This document shows, in pieces, positions 34,933 to 45,563 of a stretch of 64,000 bases of DNA. Position numbers and translations under genes: made by a program. The notes beneath the pieces are model-generated. The model made no database searches and was not told the origin of the DNA. It was given only the letters and a program-made list of their open reading frames with translations. Each line of letters opens with the position of its first letter. Position 1 is the first letter of the stretch. Origin of the DNA: Siderastrea siderea (taxonomy: Eukaryota; Cnidaria; Anthozoa; Scleractinia; Rhizangiidae); the NCBI GenBank assembly GCA_964030785.1, contig OZ034970.1, positions 22,638,634-22,702,633 of the forward strand, written 5' to 3'.

Positions 34933-35372
34933 ACTCAGCAATAGGAGGTTCATCAAAGGGTATACTAGGCTTTGAGTATCTCTAATTTTAGCTCTTCATT
35001 GCCGATGGTTCGCCATATCAATCCCTTCAAAGTTCGTTTAGTGGCAGCGCAGAAAGAGCAGCTGACTTGCAGGTACTGTTGAGTGCTGATATTTTTTTGT
35101 TTTAGTATATTTTACAGTGTAGGGCATACCATGTAATTCTGTAACTTATTCCCGAAAAAAAAAGCAGTTCTGGTAAATTATTCTGTGTGTGAAGCAAGGC
35201 TGGTCGTAGTTATGCACTGTAGTGTTGTACATAAGCTTAATATTATTATATTTATATAAACTAAGTAGGCTACTCAACATGCCTTTCTTCAAGCAAATAT
35301 GCCTTATGCAGTCTTAAGAGTCAGTGAAATTGATCATTATCCGACGTAAAGTATGATGCATCCAAAGAAAAG

Positions 35373-37077
35373 TTATAAGCCAGTGGTCAGGGCGTTTAGT
35401 GTGTACAAGTCATGTACAGTATGTGTTGTACTTTGGGTTTGGGTAGCCATTTTGTGCAGGTTTTTGGCCCTGGTAATAAGCTGAATAAGTTCCGCACGAG
35501 ATAGTCTGCTGAGATTAACATGGGAGTCATGAGCTGGTTTGGATTGCGTGCTCTCAGGAGGAGGTTGTTTTTGCAAACGCATGTTAGACCTTAGAAAAAC
35601 CTGGCATTCATGACATCTTACTTTTGATTCATTAGCTAGAATGTGCGAACACCCGGTGCTTATTTTTCCATCAACAATTGACCTTTAAGAGTCAACTTGG
35701 TATAAGGAGACGTGTTCTTTTCTTTCAGCAGTGTTAATCGTTGTTGGATCATTTATTCCAGGAAAAACACGTAAGTCTTCAGTTGTTTTGAGTACCATTT
35801 GTTGTGCAGTTTTAAAAATGTTTGGATGAAAGATGAACTACGGAAGTTTCTCATAATCCACTTTGTTCCCCATGATGTGCACTGTAAAATGACACATGTT
35901 ATGTGTTGCAGTTGGCAGGTGTAAGGGAAGGAAAAAGGTTACTTCTTTCTAGTTAGGTATTTGAACACCATTCGTTACATTTGTCTCAGTAAGAACAACC
36001 GTGAGACTGTTATCGTTTGTTTTCAAATTTGAAAATGTGATGACATGGAGAACAGATTGAAAGATTGTGTATGCATTTGATTGCAAGGGCTCTGAGAGAT
36101 TTTCTCCAGAAGCATAGCATCCCCCAGTTTTTTTGGCTGTGAGTCTTTGGTCTTCCAGAAGTTGCAGAGACCCTTTTGTAAAAATCCCTGCTTTTTATTT
36201 TGAAATCATAGGCAACTCAAATTTAGCTTCTGGTTCATCAGAAACTTGAGTGGAAGTGAAGCTTCTTGTGTGTGGTTTGGCTTGGATGGCAGGGTCAGAC
36301 CAAAGTGATGGATTGGAACATTTTTGTGTCTCTTCAAACATAGCTTGAGCTTTCATGTACTCATCCTCTGTTTCGACAGATCTCAAAAAGAATGGCTGAT
36401 ATGACACACATATATGTAACTTACTTTAGATTCATCATTTGAATCTTTAGCTTGATAAAGGTCATTGTGAAAATCAGTTTTATTTCCAGTTTGCTCATCT
36501 AGAAAGTTACATGCTCACGCAAACAGATTGTTGAGTACATTTATCTTGCGTTTATTGCAGGGAATGTCACTGGAATGACAGACTTCATTTCTGCACTGTG
36601 AACATTACACAATACATGGATTGACCTTTAGAATACCACGCTAGGCATCACTTCCAGATTTTGATGAACTTTTACCCTTTGCAGGCTTGTGCCCTCTGGA
36701 TGTTAAACTGGCATAGTGTTTATCACACACCCTTCAATTCTTAACATTTTTCCATATCACCCGTTAGGTCTTGAGGGCTTCACTTAATTTCATACCTCCC
36801 AATTAGGCTGTCAAATTTGCAAGTGCCTGTATCATTTTTTCACCCCTTAAGTTAAAGTTAAACGCTCATTCATAATTACAGCCCCGGGTATTTCTTTTAA
36901 TGACACAAAGTCATGTAAAGGTTTACCACTGGTTGATAGCCTGTATAAATCACTTGTTATGTTAAATTTGGAATTCACTTGTGATCTCAAGTTAAAGACA
37001 GTTGCATATGGTGCGAAGGTAAAAGAGTGTGATTTTCCAGTTATATCTATAACTAAAATACATTGTAGATGTAACAA
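35373..37077 (-). pseudogene. Decayed ubiquitin-like-domain gene
   Basis: Minus-strand reading from 37077 gives CILVIDITGKSHSFTFAPYA, LRSQVNSKFNI, LYRLSTSGKPLHDFVSLKEI and NERLTLT. This follows the beta-grasp order of ubiquitin-like domains. After a one-base shift at 36848 the text continues LRGEKMIQALANLTA, reminiscent of the Leu-Arg-Gly-Gly that ends ubiquitin. The same frame then runs on through three stops (LGGMKLSEALKT, RVIWKNVKN, RVCDKHYASLTSRGHKP). Further pieces in order are a Cys-rich one (CSQCRNEVC...IPC, near 36550), SVETEDEYMKAQAMFEETQK (36195-36407) and LSRLSRAELIQLITRAKNL (35373-35582). Conserved-looking text broken by stops suggests a dead gene or dead transposon protein. The family is not recognised. 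Confidence 0.5.
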
Positions 37078-37411
37078 ACCTTTTTAACCTGAACACCATA
37101 TTGAAGAAAATGCCAGGGTGGTGAAGTTCAACCATTTTTATACAAGGATAACTTAACGTACCAAGGGAAAGGTACAAAACAGGGAACAACAAAAGGTCTC
37201 TAGGATGAGTGGAGCTAGCATAAAAGCTTTCACCAACTGTTGTTACAAAACCCAAATATGGAACTGCCAGAAATTGATAGGGTAGAGCGGATATGGTCAG
37301 AATGAGAGAAGTGGCTGCTAAGTAAAAGGGAACAGAATGGCCCACTACCAGAGCTTGATTTGTTGCAAGATTTAACAAGACGCTGTAGTACAGTAAAAGA
37401 CATGTAACCAT
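36992..37411 (-). CDS. Unrecognised hydrophobic ORF
   Basis: A 139-codon minus-strand frame is rich in Leu, Phe and Tyr, with three possible membrane segments (around VPFYLAATSLILTISALPYQ and LLLFPVLYLSLGTLSY). It overlaps the start of the Ubl ORF in a different frame. The opposite strand is Lys/Asn-rich, which alone can produce such hydrophobic shadows. It may be nothing. Confidence 0.15.
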   Translation of the reverse strand: MVTCLLLYYSVLLNLATNQALVVGHSVPFYLAATSLILTISALPYQFLAVPYLGFVTTVGESFYASSTHPRDLLLFPVLYLSLGTLSYPCIKMVELHHPGIFFNMVFRLKRFVTSTMYFSYRYNWKITLFYLRTICNCL

Positions 37412-37924
37412 AACATGTAGTAAAAAGAAAAACTTTTGATGCTAGATTCCACAAATATTGCACAAGGGAGAATTTGGATAGTGACTTGAAATGTAAACAA
37501 GTCTTATAAAGAGGTTCAGGCAGATATAAATTAACACAATTTAATATTAACAACAGCAGGAAAGAAGATAATCTCCAATAAATGATTTTGTGTTTGGCTA
37601 TACTTTACAATGTGCTTTGAACAAGTTTTGCACATGATTTCCCAGTTCATGAGGACAATGATTGTAAGTACAGCACAAATAAAAGTAATGGTTGAATAAA
37701 ATAAATTTGACAGGAGAGTGGGATAAATTTGCGTTGTTTTAAACTGTTGCATAACACCAGTAACAGTGCCCCCTGAAGCACACCCAAATTTGAATCAATT
37801 TGTCTGATGAACACTTGCCCCACTCCACTGGCATGGCATTTTTTAATTGGAATTTGGCGTGAACTTGAAGTGATGTAAAGGCTATGAGGCAGCCTTGCAA
37901 TGTTTGGAAAGGCTTTTGAAATAG

Positions 37925-38032
37925 TAGCCTGCGAGCAAGCTCCCTTGGGGGTGGGGGCGCAATAAAGGGAAAGCTCTTTCCATCTTTCCCTCTATTGCGC
38001 CTCCACCCCCAAAGGAGCTTGCTCGCAGGCTA
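37925..38032. mobile_element. Short palindromic MITE with 9-base target duplication
   Basis: The ends tagcctgcgagcaagctcc and its inverse leave a 108-base near-perfect palindrome. The flanking sequence ttgaaatag is present on both sides (37916-37924 and 38033-38041). An 8-9-base duplication suits hAT or Mutator-like transposition. A related, shorter palindrome with tagcctgcg ends is at 60305-60349. Confidence 0.9.
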
Positions 38033-38049
38033 TTGAAATAGCTCCCATT

Positions 38050-39160
38050 ACAACATGACTGTACAGAACAGATGCCACAAGATACACAAAGAAATGGCAT
38101 TCATGGAAAAAACAAGCAACGTTAAATACTAAATCACACAGCAAAATTGTCATCACCATAATTAAAAGAAATACCTCTTTTTAATCAATAATTTGTTTCT
38201 TTATATTTTCTGCCAAATAATAATTGTTGACATTACAATAATATTACATCAATATTATGTCACTTTTCTTTTAATTATTATTATATAGAACTATCTTATT
38301 ATAATAAAAACTATTTTTCTTGTTTTTTGCTTTCTTATGAAATAATTATATTATTCAGCAAATTAAAAGCTGTGATTTTTATGTCATTTTGTTGTCACAC
38401 TTGTTTGTTCAACACCAGACTTTAGAATATTATATACACTAAATTTGACAACCAAATACAGCTTATTCCCGAAGGCACGCTGTTTCAAAAAGAAACAATG
38501 AAACAGTTTTAAAGGCCACGCAAGCGCAACACCACACGATAACAACAGCAAAACAACCACTACAATATTTACATCGCAGGCAGTGCTTTCAATAAGCACC
38601 GACAACCGACGAAAAGCGTCGGCTATTTCGCACAGAAAAGTCGGCTACTTTTTGCCCTAAATTAAAGTAATTAAAGGAAGATTGTTTCAAACCCCCAGTT
38701 GATACAGTCGGTTACTCTATTCAAACCAGCTGCCTACTTCAAATTTTATTGAAACCCCTGGCAGGAATTTAACAACAATTAAGCCACACGGATCAAAATT
38801 AACGCACAATCAATATTTTAAAAAGCCAATAGATTGCATTAACCAGTGTAAAAGCCCACAAATTTAAAAACAGAAAACCAAGATAATTAACACAAGGACA
38901 GTCGGACAGAAGATTGAAGACAGTCAACGAAAGTAGGTACTCACAAAGAGACAGCTGTGAAATTCGGAGGGAAATCAAGAAATCAACCATAGCCCACACT
39001 CAAACGGATTGATATGGAGAACGGCTGATTCAATCCGTAAAAAAATATATCGAAGTTAAACGTGTGTGATCAGTGAATAAAACCTCCTATTCTGAAGACT
39101 ATTCGTTGCGTATTTTAGAGAAGAAACGTGACTGATTTATGTTGACCTTGCTGGTCCCGC
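38050..39160. other. AT-rich stretch with weak minus-strand ORFs
   Basis: The ORF at 38384-38605 minus has one strong hydrophobic segment (VNIVVVVLLLLSCGVALAW) but no start context or family match. The rest shows only simple AT-rich runs. Confidence 0.3.
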
Positions 39161-39167
39161 AAAAAAG

Positions 39168-39548
39168 ATGGCGGTCCCGCCACAAAGCCCTCGACACAAA
39201 TTAACAAAATTACACAATTACGCACACAAAACACTACAACAGTTTATACAAACAGATAAAAGCAACAACAAAGCTCACAGACTTACGATCAAATTAGCGA
39301 ACAATAGCGATATTAGCCTAGAGTTTTGTCTCTTCTTGACCTCTGTTGTTCTTGCTTCAATGGCGTCCTACGCTGAATCTGCACAAGCGACACGAAGCTC
39401 TTGCCCGTTGCTATGTGACGTCACACTGGCAGGCGGAGCCAGTAGCATTTATTTGGGAGTAACCCTACTCCCCCCCACACACAGACACGCACACACAACT
39501 AACTTCCCAGGAATAATGATCCAGACTTATTTGATTGAATTCACTTGA
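39168..39548 (+). CDS. Unrecognised ORF near the right edge of the R3 insert
   Basis: The frame begins at an ATG in aaaagatggcggtccc and reads MAVPPQSPRHKLTKLHNYAH, then a Lys/Asn-rich stretch and a hydrophobic one (FCLFLTSVVLASMASYAESA). The last third runs into repeat R3b, so the true end must lie earlier or the ORF is chance. A TGACGTCA site lies within it at 39417-39424. Confidence 0.2.
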   Translation: MAVPPQSPRHKLTKLHNYAHKTLQQFIQTDKSNNKAHRLTIKLANNSDISLEFCLFLTSVVLASMASYAESAQATRSSCPLLCDVTLAGGASSIYLGVTLLPPTHRHAHTTNFPGIMIQTYLIEFT

Positions 39549-40160
39549 CAGGGAAAACTATTTTAAATGATATTGGATTCACCACAGTCTGATCCCCTCT
39601 TGTCAGTTCATTACATGACAGGTTTCTGACTATCCTGAAATGATTTATGAAGAGGCTTTTCTTTTTGTTTCTCTTTGCTACCAGATTATGACAATCAGTA
39701 ACATTGCTCATTGGTGACATTAGATGCAGTGTAAAGGCTAATGATCAAACCAAAAACAAATTAAACCACAAGATTTACTACCATCACGGTCAGGGGTAGT
39801 AACATAGTGAGTCATAATCTGTGCATCAAATAAAGTCACTAGTGGTTGGCTACTGGACCATTTGTTATTCGCGTTGGCAACACTGTTAGTCACAAATTTT
39901 TAATTGACCGATTGACCGATTTATCGACTAAGTGGTTGAGTGGTTGATTCATGACTGATGGGTACTTAAAGAGATTGATTTTAATATAATAGTCCCTGGG
40001 CATCAATAAGAGTAAACAAGGTACATTATTATTCCACTATAGCATCAGTTTATCATATAAGGAGAAAACACATACATGAGAGTATGAGAGTGTATTGCAC
40101 TGTAGAAAGCGTATTGCACTGTAGTGTCCCGGTTTCAAATCACTCATTGAATAAATCATT
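39480..40160 (-). repeat. Large degenerate repeat, copy R3b (inverted)
   Basis: The reverse complement matches R2 15470-16510, including gtgatttgaaaccgggatac and the segment around ttcaatcaaatgg. It is separated from R3a by about 4.95 kb of unrelated sequence. Confidence 0.75.
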
Positions 40161-41913
40161 TACAATGATAGGCAAATATTGTAGTGGAATAATAAATATC
40201 ATTCAGTGGTTTTACAGATAATGGTCAAGGACATTTTACCGGTACTCATTGCTCGCATTTTTCCTCGCTCTATACTACACAACTTATCTGTCAAACCATT
40301 GAATAAGGTGGAGGTATTATTCAATTAGTACCTTGTCTATACAATTTGACAACTCTGCAAAAATGTAAATGAATTAAACCGTAGACTTGTGGCAGAGAAA
40401 AGGCCGAGGTAAGGTGAACAAAAATAATTATTGTGCCCCATATTTAAGTTTGCAACCTAAAACTGGGGCTTATTTAGAATTTTGTAAAACAGGTTCATAC
40501 CTGCCATCCGTTCCAATTTAATGGGAATTGTCCCGATTTTTTAGTTTCAAAACCTAAAAAAATCAGGACCTTCCGATTTTCAAGAAAAAAAAGGCAATTT
40601 GGAACTGGATTGTTAAAGATTGGTCTTCAATGACTTTTCTACATCCCGCTGTTTTGTGCAATACATGTGGTGCTTGAGACCATTAAACAACACCTGAGAA
40701 TTCTAATGCTAAGACAGTACAGTACAGGCAATATTTTTAAAAATTAATGCAAAAACCCTTGAGCATCCTAGACCCTGCTCAGTGTTGGGGGGCAGTGGGG
40801 GGAGGGGGGGCAGGGTACTACCCCAGGACTGGGGTGAGCATGGGGGGTGGTCCCTATTTCTGATTTTATAAGGTTGGCAGGTATGCAGATTCTAATTTGA
40901 TGAGAGGTGTATTTACTAATAATTAACTAAAATATAATATTGCTGTCAGGTACCACTTGAAATAATAATAATAATAATAGTAATAATAAATAAAATTATA
41001 ATTAGAGTTCCGCTTTTAGGCTTGGCTAAATCTATATATTAAACATTGTTCTTAAAAAATTATGCGGCTCTTGATTATGTCATAAGAACTTGGATGCGCG
41101 GAAGACTATGGAGATTACATCCAACAATGATATAAAGATATGGCTACTCGCTGTACCCAGATAGAAATTGACTTCAGACGACGACATCTTTCTCAAGCCC
41201 CGCCTAAACGTCGGCCTAATAATGACTGCTGCAGTACACAGAATACGGACGCTTCCGTGATTCAGTCCCTGATCAGTTGTGTTCTGCTGGTGTCCTTGTT
41301 AAAGAGGGGAGAATGTTTTGAATTAAGTCTACTGACCCGATTTATGTGATTTTATGAAGACAGTTTTGGTGGACCACACTTATATTACGGTAACACGTGC
41401 CTTAAGGTTACTAACAGCATAATTTAGCGAAGTCAAATATCGCTTTTTTTAAATACTCCCTGATTTTAAGACTCTTTAATTTTAATATTCGATTAACCTC
41501 TTGTTGCTAAAAAAAAACGAACTGATTGCATGATTATAAATAAAAGAGAACAAAACGGTTATTTTTGTCGTCAGTTGTTTGCTCGGTAATCTTTGTGTTT
41601 CCTGCAGTGTCTTAGTTCAGTCTCCTGACAACTGATTACTCCCTTAACCATGTATGTAATCACTTTCCACTTCTTCCGATTACTTCAATATCTTCGTATT
41701 GCTGGTTTTTCGAATGAAATGAATGGGTTATTTTCTTGGCTGACTGAAATAAAATTCTCTTAACATCGAAGAAATCGCTAAAATATGTTGTCGCCCAATA
41801 CTTCCAGAAACAAAATCGCTAAATGACAAAAGTTGATACTGATAACAGTAGCCTTAACAACAATCAAGGTAATTATTTGGTTTGAAACCCAACGGTTTTG
41901 AAAAACATTAGTC
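40161..41913. other. No recognisable gene
   Basis: Contains G-rich tracts (40795-40860), an (AAT)n run (40961-40990) and the 34-base block tccgcttttaggcttggct... (41008-41041), which recurs at 45533-45566. ORFs lack motifs. Part of it should be the 3' flank of the GPCR gene. Confidence 0.5.
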
Positions 41914-42948
41914 TTACAACTTAGTGTCAGTCATTTCCAGATTAACCTGTTGGGTTGTCATTATTCCCGATTCCTTAGGCTGCCCAACTTTTAAACTACA
42001 TTTAAAAAGAGCGGAAACCGACGAACAGAGACTCTTTAAAGCCTGGTTATAGTTCGTGGTAAACGCGAAAAGGATAACAGGGTTAATGGCTGTACTCAAG
42101 GATGGACAGACATAAAAGGAAAAACCCACGAGTAACAAGCATCTGTCCTTTGGGAAGAGACCTGGGTAAAATGTTGTAAGAAACATATAAACACAAAGAG
42201 GAGTCCAGCAGACAAAAAAAGCAAATACGATTGAGATCAAGATTTTCAGGATCTTCAGATTCTGCTGGCATCGGTTTGCGTTTTCTTGAGCTTTCAGCAA
42301 GTTGCCTAGCGTTGGCTTCTTTTTTAAAGCTCGCATAATCACAGAATACAGAATTATGATTGTAACAAGAGGAATAAGGTAGATGACAATAAATCCAACG
42401 CCATTATAAACTGTTAAAGCTCCGTCACTCATCATAAATCTGCAAAATGTGTGATCTTCCACTTTGATTATTTCGGCAAAAAGCACGTACGGCAAGCCAC
42501 CAAAAATAGGTATTAACCACGTGAAAGACAGCGAAATTACTCGAAATTTCACATTCACCGTGATAATTTTCAAGGGATAAACAAAGTCCAAAGCAATTAG
42601 CACAAGACTCAGTACAGACACTGCCTGGGACACTACCCGGATATACATTCCCATTTTGCACACCGATGAAGCCCAAGGTTCGTTGATGAAAACGTTGGGC
42701 GTCAGCATTCCTTCACTAGCGTACAGTGGCCAGATGAAAAATGAAGCGAGAAGGTCGGATACAGCCATGTTCACGACGTAGTAGTTGGTACTTGTCCGCA
42801 AACTGCGAGTCTTTATGAAGGCTGTAGCAACCAAGACATTCCCGATAAATGCGGCTGCACTTATCACGGACAGAGCTAATGTAAACATTATTGAAACCAT
42901 GGAGGAGCAGGCAGCTGACGAAGAGTTAAACTCTGTGGAATTATTCAT
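41914..42948 (-). CDS. Rhodopsin-like (class A) GPCR, single exon, DRY arginine missing
   Basis: A complete 344-residue ORF starts at aaccATGaat and ends at 41914. The N-terminus has Asn-Ser-Thr and Asn-Ser-Ser glycosylation sites. Seven hydrophobic segments are visible. TM1 has GNVLV. TM2 has NMAVSDLLASFFIWP with the sodium-site Asp. A Cys precedes TM3 (SSVCKMGMYIRVVSQ) and another lies in loop 2 (HTFCRF), forming the usual disulfide pair. TM5 has IYLIPLVTIIILY. TM6 has FFVCWTPLCVYMF, the CWxP switch. TM7 has NPVILF in place of NPxxY. TM3 ends SLVLIALDFVYPLK; relatives have Asp-Arg-Tyr/Phe plus about three more residues before VYPL, so about four residues including the DRY Arg are gone. The ligand is unknown; the general shape suits amine, peptide or orphan receptors expanded in cnidarians. 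Intronless structure is common in such expansions. Confidence 0.93.
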   Translation of the reverse strand: MNNSTEFNSSSAACSSMVSIMFTLALSVISAAAFIGNVLVATAFIKTRSLRTSTNYYVVNMAVSDLLASFFIWPLYASEGMLTPNVFINEPWASSVCKMGMYIRVVSQAVSVLSLVLIALDFVYPLKIITVNVKFRVISLSFTWLIPIFGGLPYVLFAEIIKVEDHTFCRFMMSDGALTVYNGVGFIVIYLIPLVTIIILYSVIMRALKKKPTLGNLLKAQENANRCQQNLKILKILISIVFAFFVCWTPLCVYMFLTTFYPGLFPKDRCLLLVGFSFYVCPSLSTAINPVILFAFTTNYNQALKSLCSSVSALFKCSLKVGQPKESGIMTTQQVNLEMTDTKL

Positions 42949-43128
42949 GGTTTACTTGGCCACTTTGCCGGAACTTTTTGCAACGGAGCTCTAACGACCG
43001 AAGTACTCCTTTAGTGAAATTAATTACAATAAAACGTATTAGTTATATTGAGTGAATAAACTCTGTAATGTTTGGTTAATGCTGCATGAAACTATACTTT
43101 TGCAATAAAAATCAGAAGAAGAACCTTT

Positions 43129-43210
43129 GGTTTGTCTCAGTGGTTAAAGCGTCTGACCGGTCTTTGGACAGGTGTCGGAAGGTCATGGGTTCGATTCCCT
43201 TCGGGGACTC
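43129..43210 (+). mobile_element. tRNA-derived SINE head
   Basis: An A-box-like tgtctcagtgg (43133-43143) and a perfect B box ggttcgattcc (43188-43198) sit at tRNA spacing within tggttaaagcgtctgaccgg...ggtcatgggttcg. The anticodon arm does not fold as a clean tRNA and the acceptor stem pairs poorly. This fits a polymerase III-transcribed SINE better than a working tRNA. Confidence 0.65.
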
Positions 43211-43388
43211 AGAACTGGAATCTTTCTTTATCCCACGCACGTGACCTTTTGAATACAACATCTTTTTTGTTTCTTCTCCAAGCTTTTAGTCTACCATCGT
43301 TCTTTATTTATCGTCCGAAGAGAATGTTGTTGTAAAGTATATTGCAAAATGTATATCAATTCAAGGTCAACGGATAAGCTAATAGTTA

Positions 43389-43806
43389 GGGCCTGTTTTA
43401 GTACATGGAGGCAGGAAGATCCTAGCGCTAGGAAGATACTAGAAGGCGGATCATCCTAGGGCCATATGTTTTCTGTATTCAGTTTACATGCAAAATGTTG
43501 TACTTGGCCCTAGCGCTAGGATCTTTCTAACGCTAGGATCTTCCTAGCTGAGAGATAGGAAGATCCTAGCACTAGGGAAGATCCTAGCACCATGTAAACT
43601 ACCTTCGCTCGGAAGATCCTAGTTCTAGGGACAGAAAAACAAATATGGCGGCGGCCGGGCGTTCTGCTGCTAAAGGCCGACAGTTATATTTCATTTCCAG
43701 CTACCACCCGGACCGAAATTTCTGTATGTAAACCAAACGAAAATTTGCTTCGCCTTCTAGGGTCTTCCTAGTGCTAGGATCTTCCTCCCTCCATGTAAAC
43801 GGCCCC
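43389..43806. mobile_element. PIF/Harbinger-type MITE with taggaagatcctag repeats
   Basis: The ends gggcctgtttta..catggagg and cctccatgtaaacggcccc are inverse. TTA flanks both sides (43386-43388, 43807-43809). Inside are many copies of the self-complementary ggaagatcctagc/gctaggatcttcc in both orientations. An aaatatggcggcggcc ATG opens a short frame (MAAAGRSAAKGRQ) that may be a relic of a parent element's protein. Confidence 0.85.
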
Positions 43807-44053
43807 TTAGAATGATATTTATGGATTGACACAGGTTACAGCTTCACTAAGGTATCCCTAACTTTTTTAATAAGTGAATGAAAATTTAGTGTAAGCCTGA
43901 CATTCACATCAAAGCTACTGAGAAGCAAATTTGACAGCTGGAAGTGAAACAGTATGGAACATTATATTATGATATTTCATATATTTGACTTCCTTCTGTT
44001 CATCTTCTACGGGTGTGTTACGTTTTACAAAAATCACCAACTCCCACCGCAGT

Positions 44054-44082
44054 TGGTTTGATAGCTCAGTTGGTGAAGCTTG
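44054..44082 (+). repeat. SINE A-box remnant
   Basis: tttgatagctcagttggtga resembles the 5' tRNA-like part of the element at 45564-45850. The B box is lost. Degenerate. Confidence 0.35.
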
Positions 44083-44774
44083 AAATGTCATGGATCAGTG
44101 CTTATTCCGCGAAGGACGTCATATCCGATCGACACACCTTTTGGTAAATGGTCTATAAGCTCTTCTCGGGAAACTCCGGAGGAAACGTTTTGATCAGCTT
44201 ATCAGATATATCACTTCTGTTTGCAATTTAATGATTCTTCAACGTCCAAGTTTCCATAACCTTAGCATGGACTGATTTCACGCTTCGTGAAAGTTTGAAT
44301 AAGGCGAAGAATTTTTTAATCGTCGTTAACAGCTGAAAACAAGCACCCATGTTCAACGGGTCATTCTGCCAATAAAAACTGCAAAGCACAAATTATAGTC
44401 CATCATAGTTCAATCAGTGAATGACAGCATTTGCAATTTAGTGTTCTTAGTAGGACAATTTGGACAAGACAACTGGCGAAACAACCTAGCATCCTCTGTG
44501 GTGAAAGCGAAAATTACTCATTACTATGACGATTGACTGAGATAATTAGCTGCATGGGCTTTCAGAAGAACCGATTAAACGTGTACAACTCTATCCTCTC
44601 TTGACCATTCTTACGCAGAAATCATCGATGGACGATATTTTTTCGTGAGAATATTGAAGTTTTACCACAGCTTTCCATTTTTACTTAGGCCTGCCATTTA
44701 TGTCTCCAGTGACACAACCCTTAATCAACACTGATGAATATATAAAATAATAACCATATATTTGAACTGCGGAT

Positions 44775-44975
44775 AAAGGTAGAATTATAGCGGAGCTAGC
44801 GCGCTAGCGCGTCAGCGGAGCTCCATTGCTAAGGAAATTTGGTAACCTATCGAGCTGAGAAATTTTGGTAGTGACCTTAATAGTCACGTGACCGTCCGTC
44901 CGTACGTACGTACGTACGTACGTCCGTCCATACGTATGTACGTCCGTCCGTCCGTCCGCACCACAGGATTACCAA
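44775..44975. repeat. GC-hairpin plus CGTA/CGTC tetranucleotide module
   Basis: agcgcgctagcgcg and flanking gcggagct...cagcggagctcc form a palindrome. About 80 bases on, a (CGTA)n/(CGTC)n tract runs from 44891 to 44957. Same module as 26425-26600. Confidence 0.7.
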
Positions 44976-45356
44976 TACACTTCATACACTGGATATAACC
45001 CTGTGCTGAATCCAATGTGTTTTTGGCGCGAAATCGCATGTTGACCCGCGTTGTAGCAAAACAAGCAAAGACAACAAAAGTCAAAAACAAATTTGTTAAT
45101 GGAAAAAAAAGTTCAAAAGAATACTCAGTTGTCTTTTTGGTGAAAGGGGAAAAGTTCAATTTAGGTGAAAAAAATTAGGCGATAAAGTTCAGGCGAAAAG
45201 TTCACATTTGCCTTGTCGGTTCTGTTCGAATTCGGTCGGTTTTTACGGCGTTCCGAACACATTTTGCAAGGAAAAACACCAGCATTTTCATGCTGATAGG
45301 CAGCTTGTCACGAAGAAAGAGATAAGTATTAAAATTAACGCTGAAATGTCAATAAA

Positions 45357-45420
45357 CGCTCATGGCCAAGTGGACTAATATCCGGCTTCATACGCCGACG
45401 ACCCGGGTTCTCAGTCAGGG
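45357..45420 (+). mobile_element. tRNA-like sequence, probable SINE head
   Basis: tggccaagtgg (45363-45373) is a perfect A box. ccggcttcatacgccga can form an anticodon arm with CAT at the anticodon position. gggttctcagtc is a poor B box. A pyrimidine-rich tract follows. The broken B box argues against a working tRNA-Met gene. Confidence 0.45.
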
Positions 45421-45563
45421 TAGGAGTTTTTTCTTTTCCTTTTTTTTTTTTAACGACTTGAATGAGAGTATTTTCACAAATTTATAACTGCCAGCAAAAA
45501 AGCAAACAAACAAACAAAACAAAAACGGGGGGCTCCGCTTTTAGGCTTGGCTAAATCTATATA

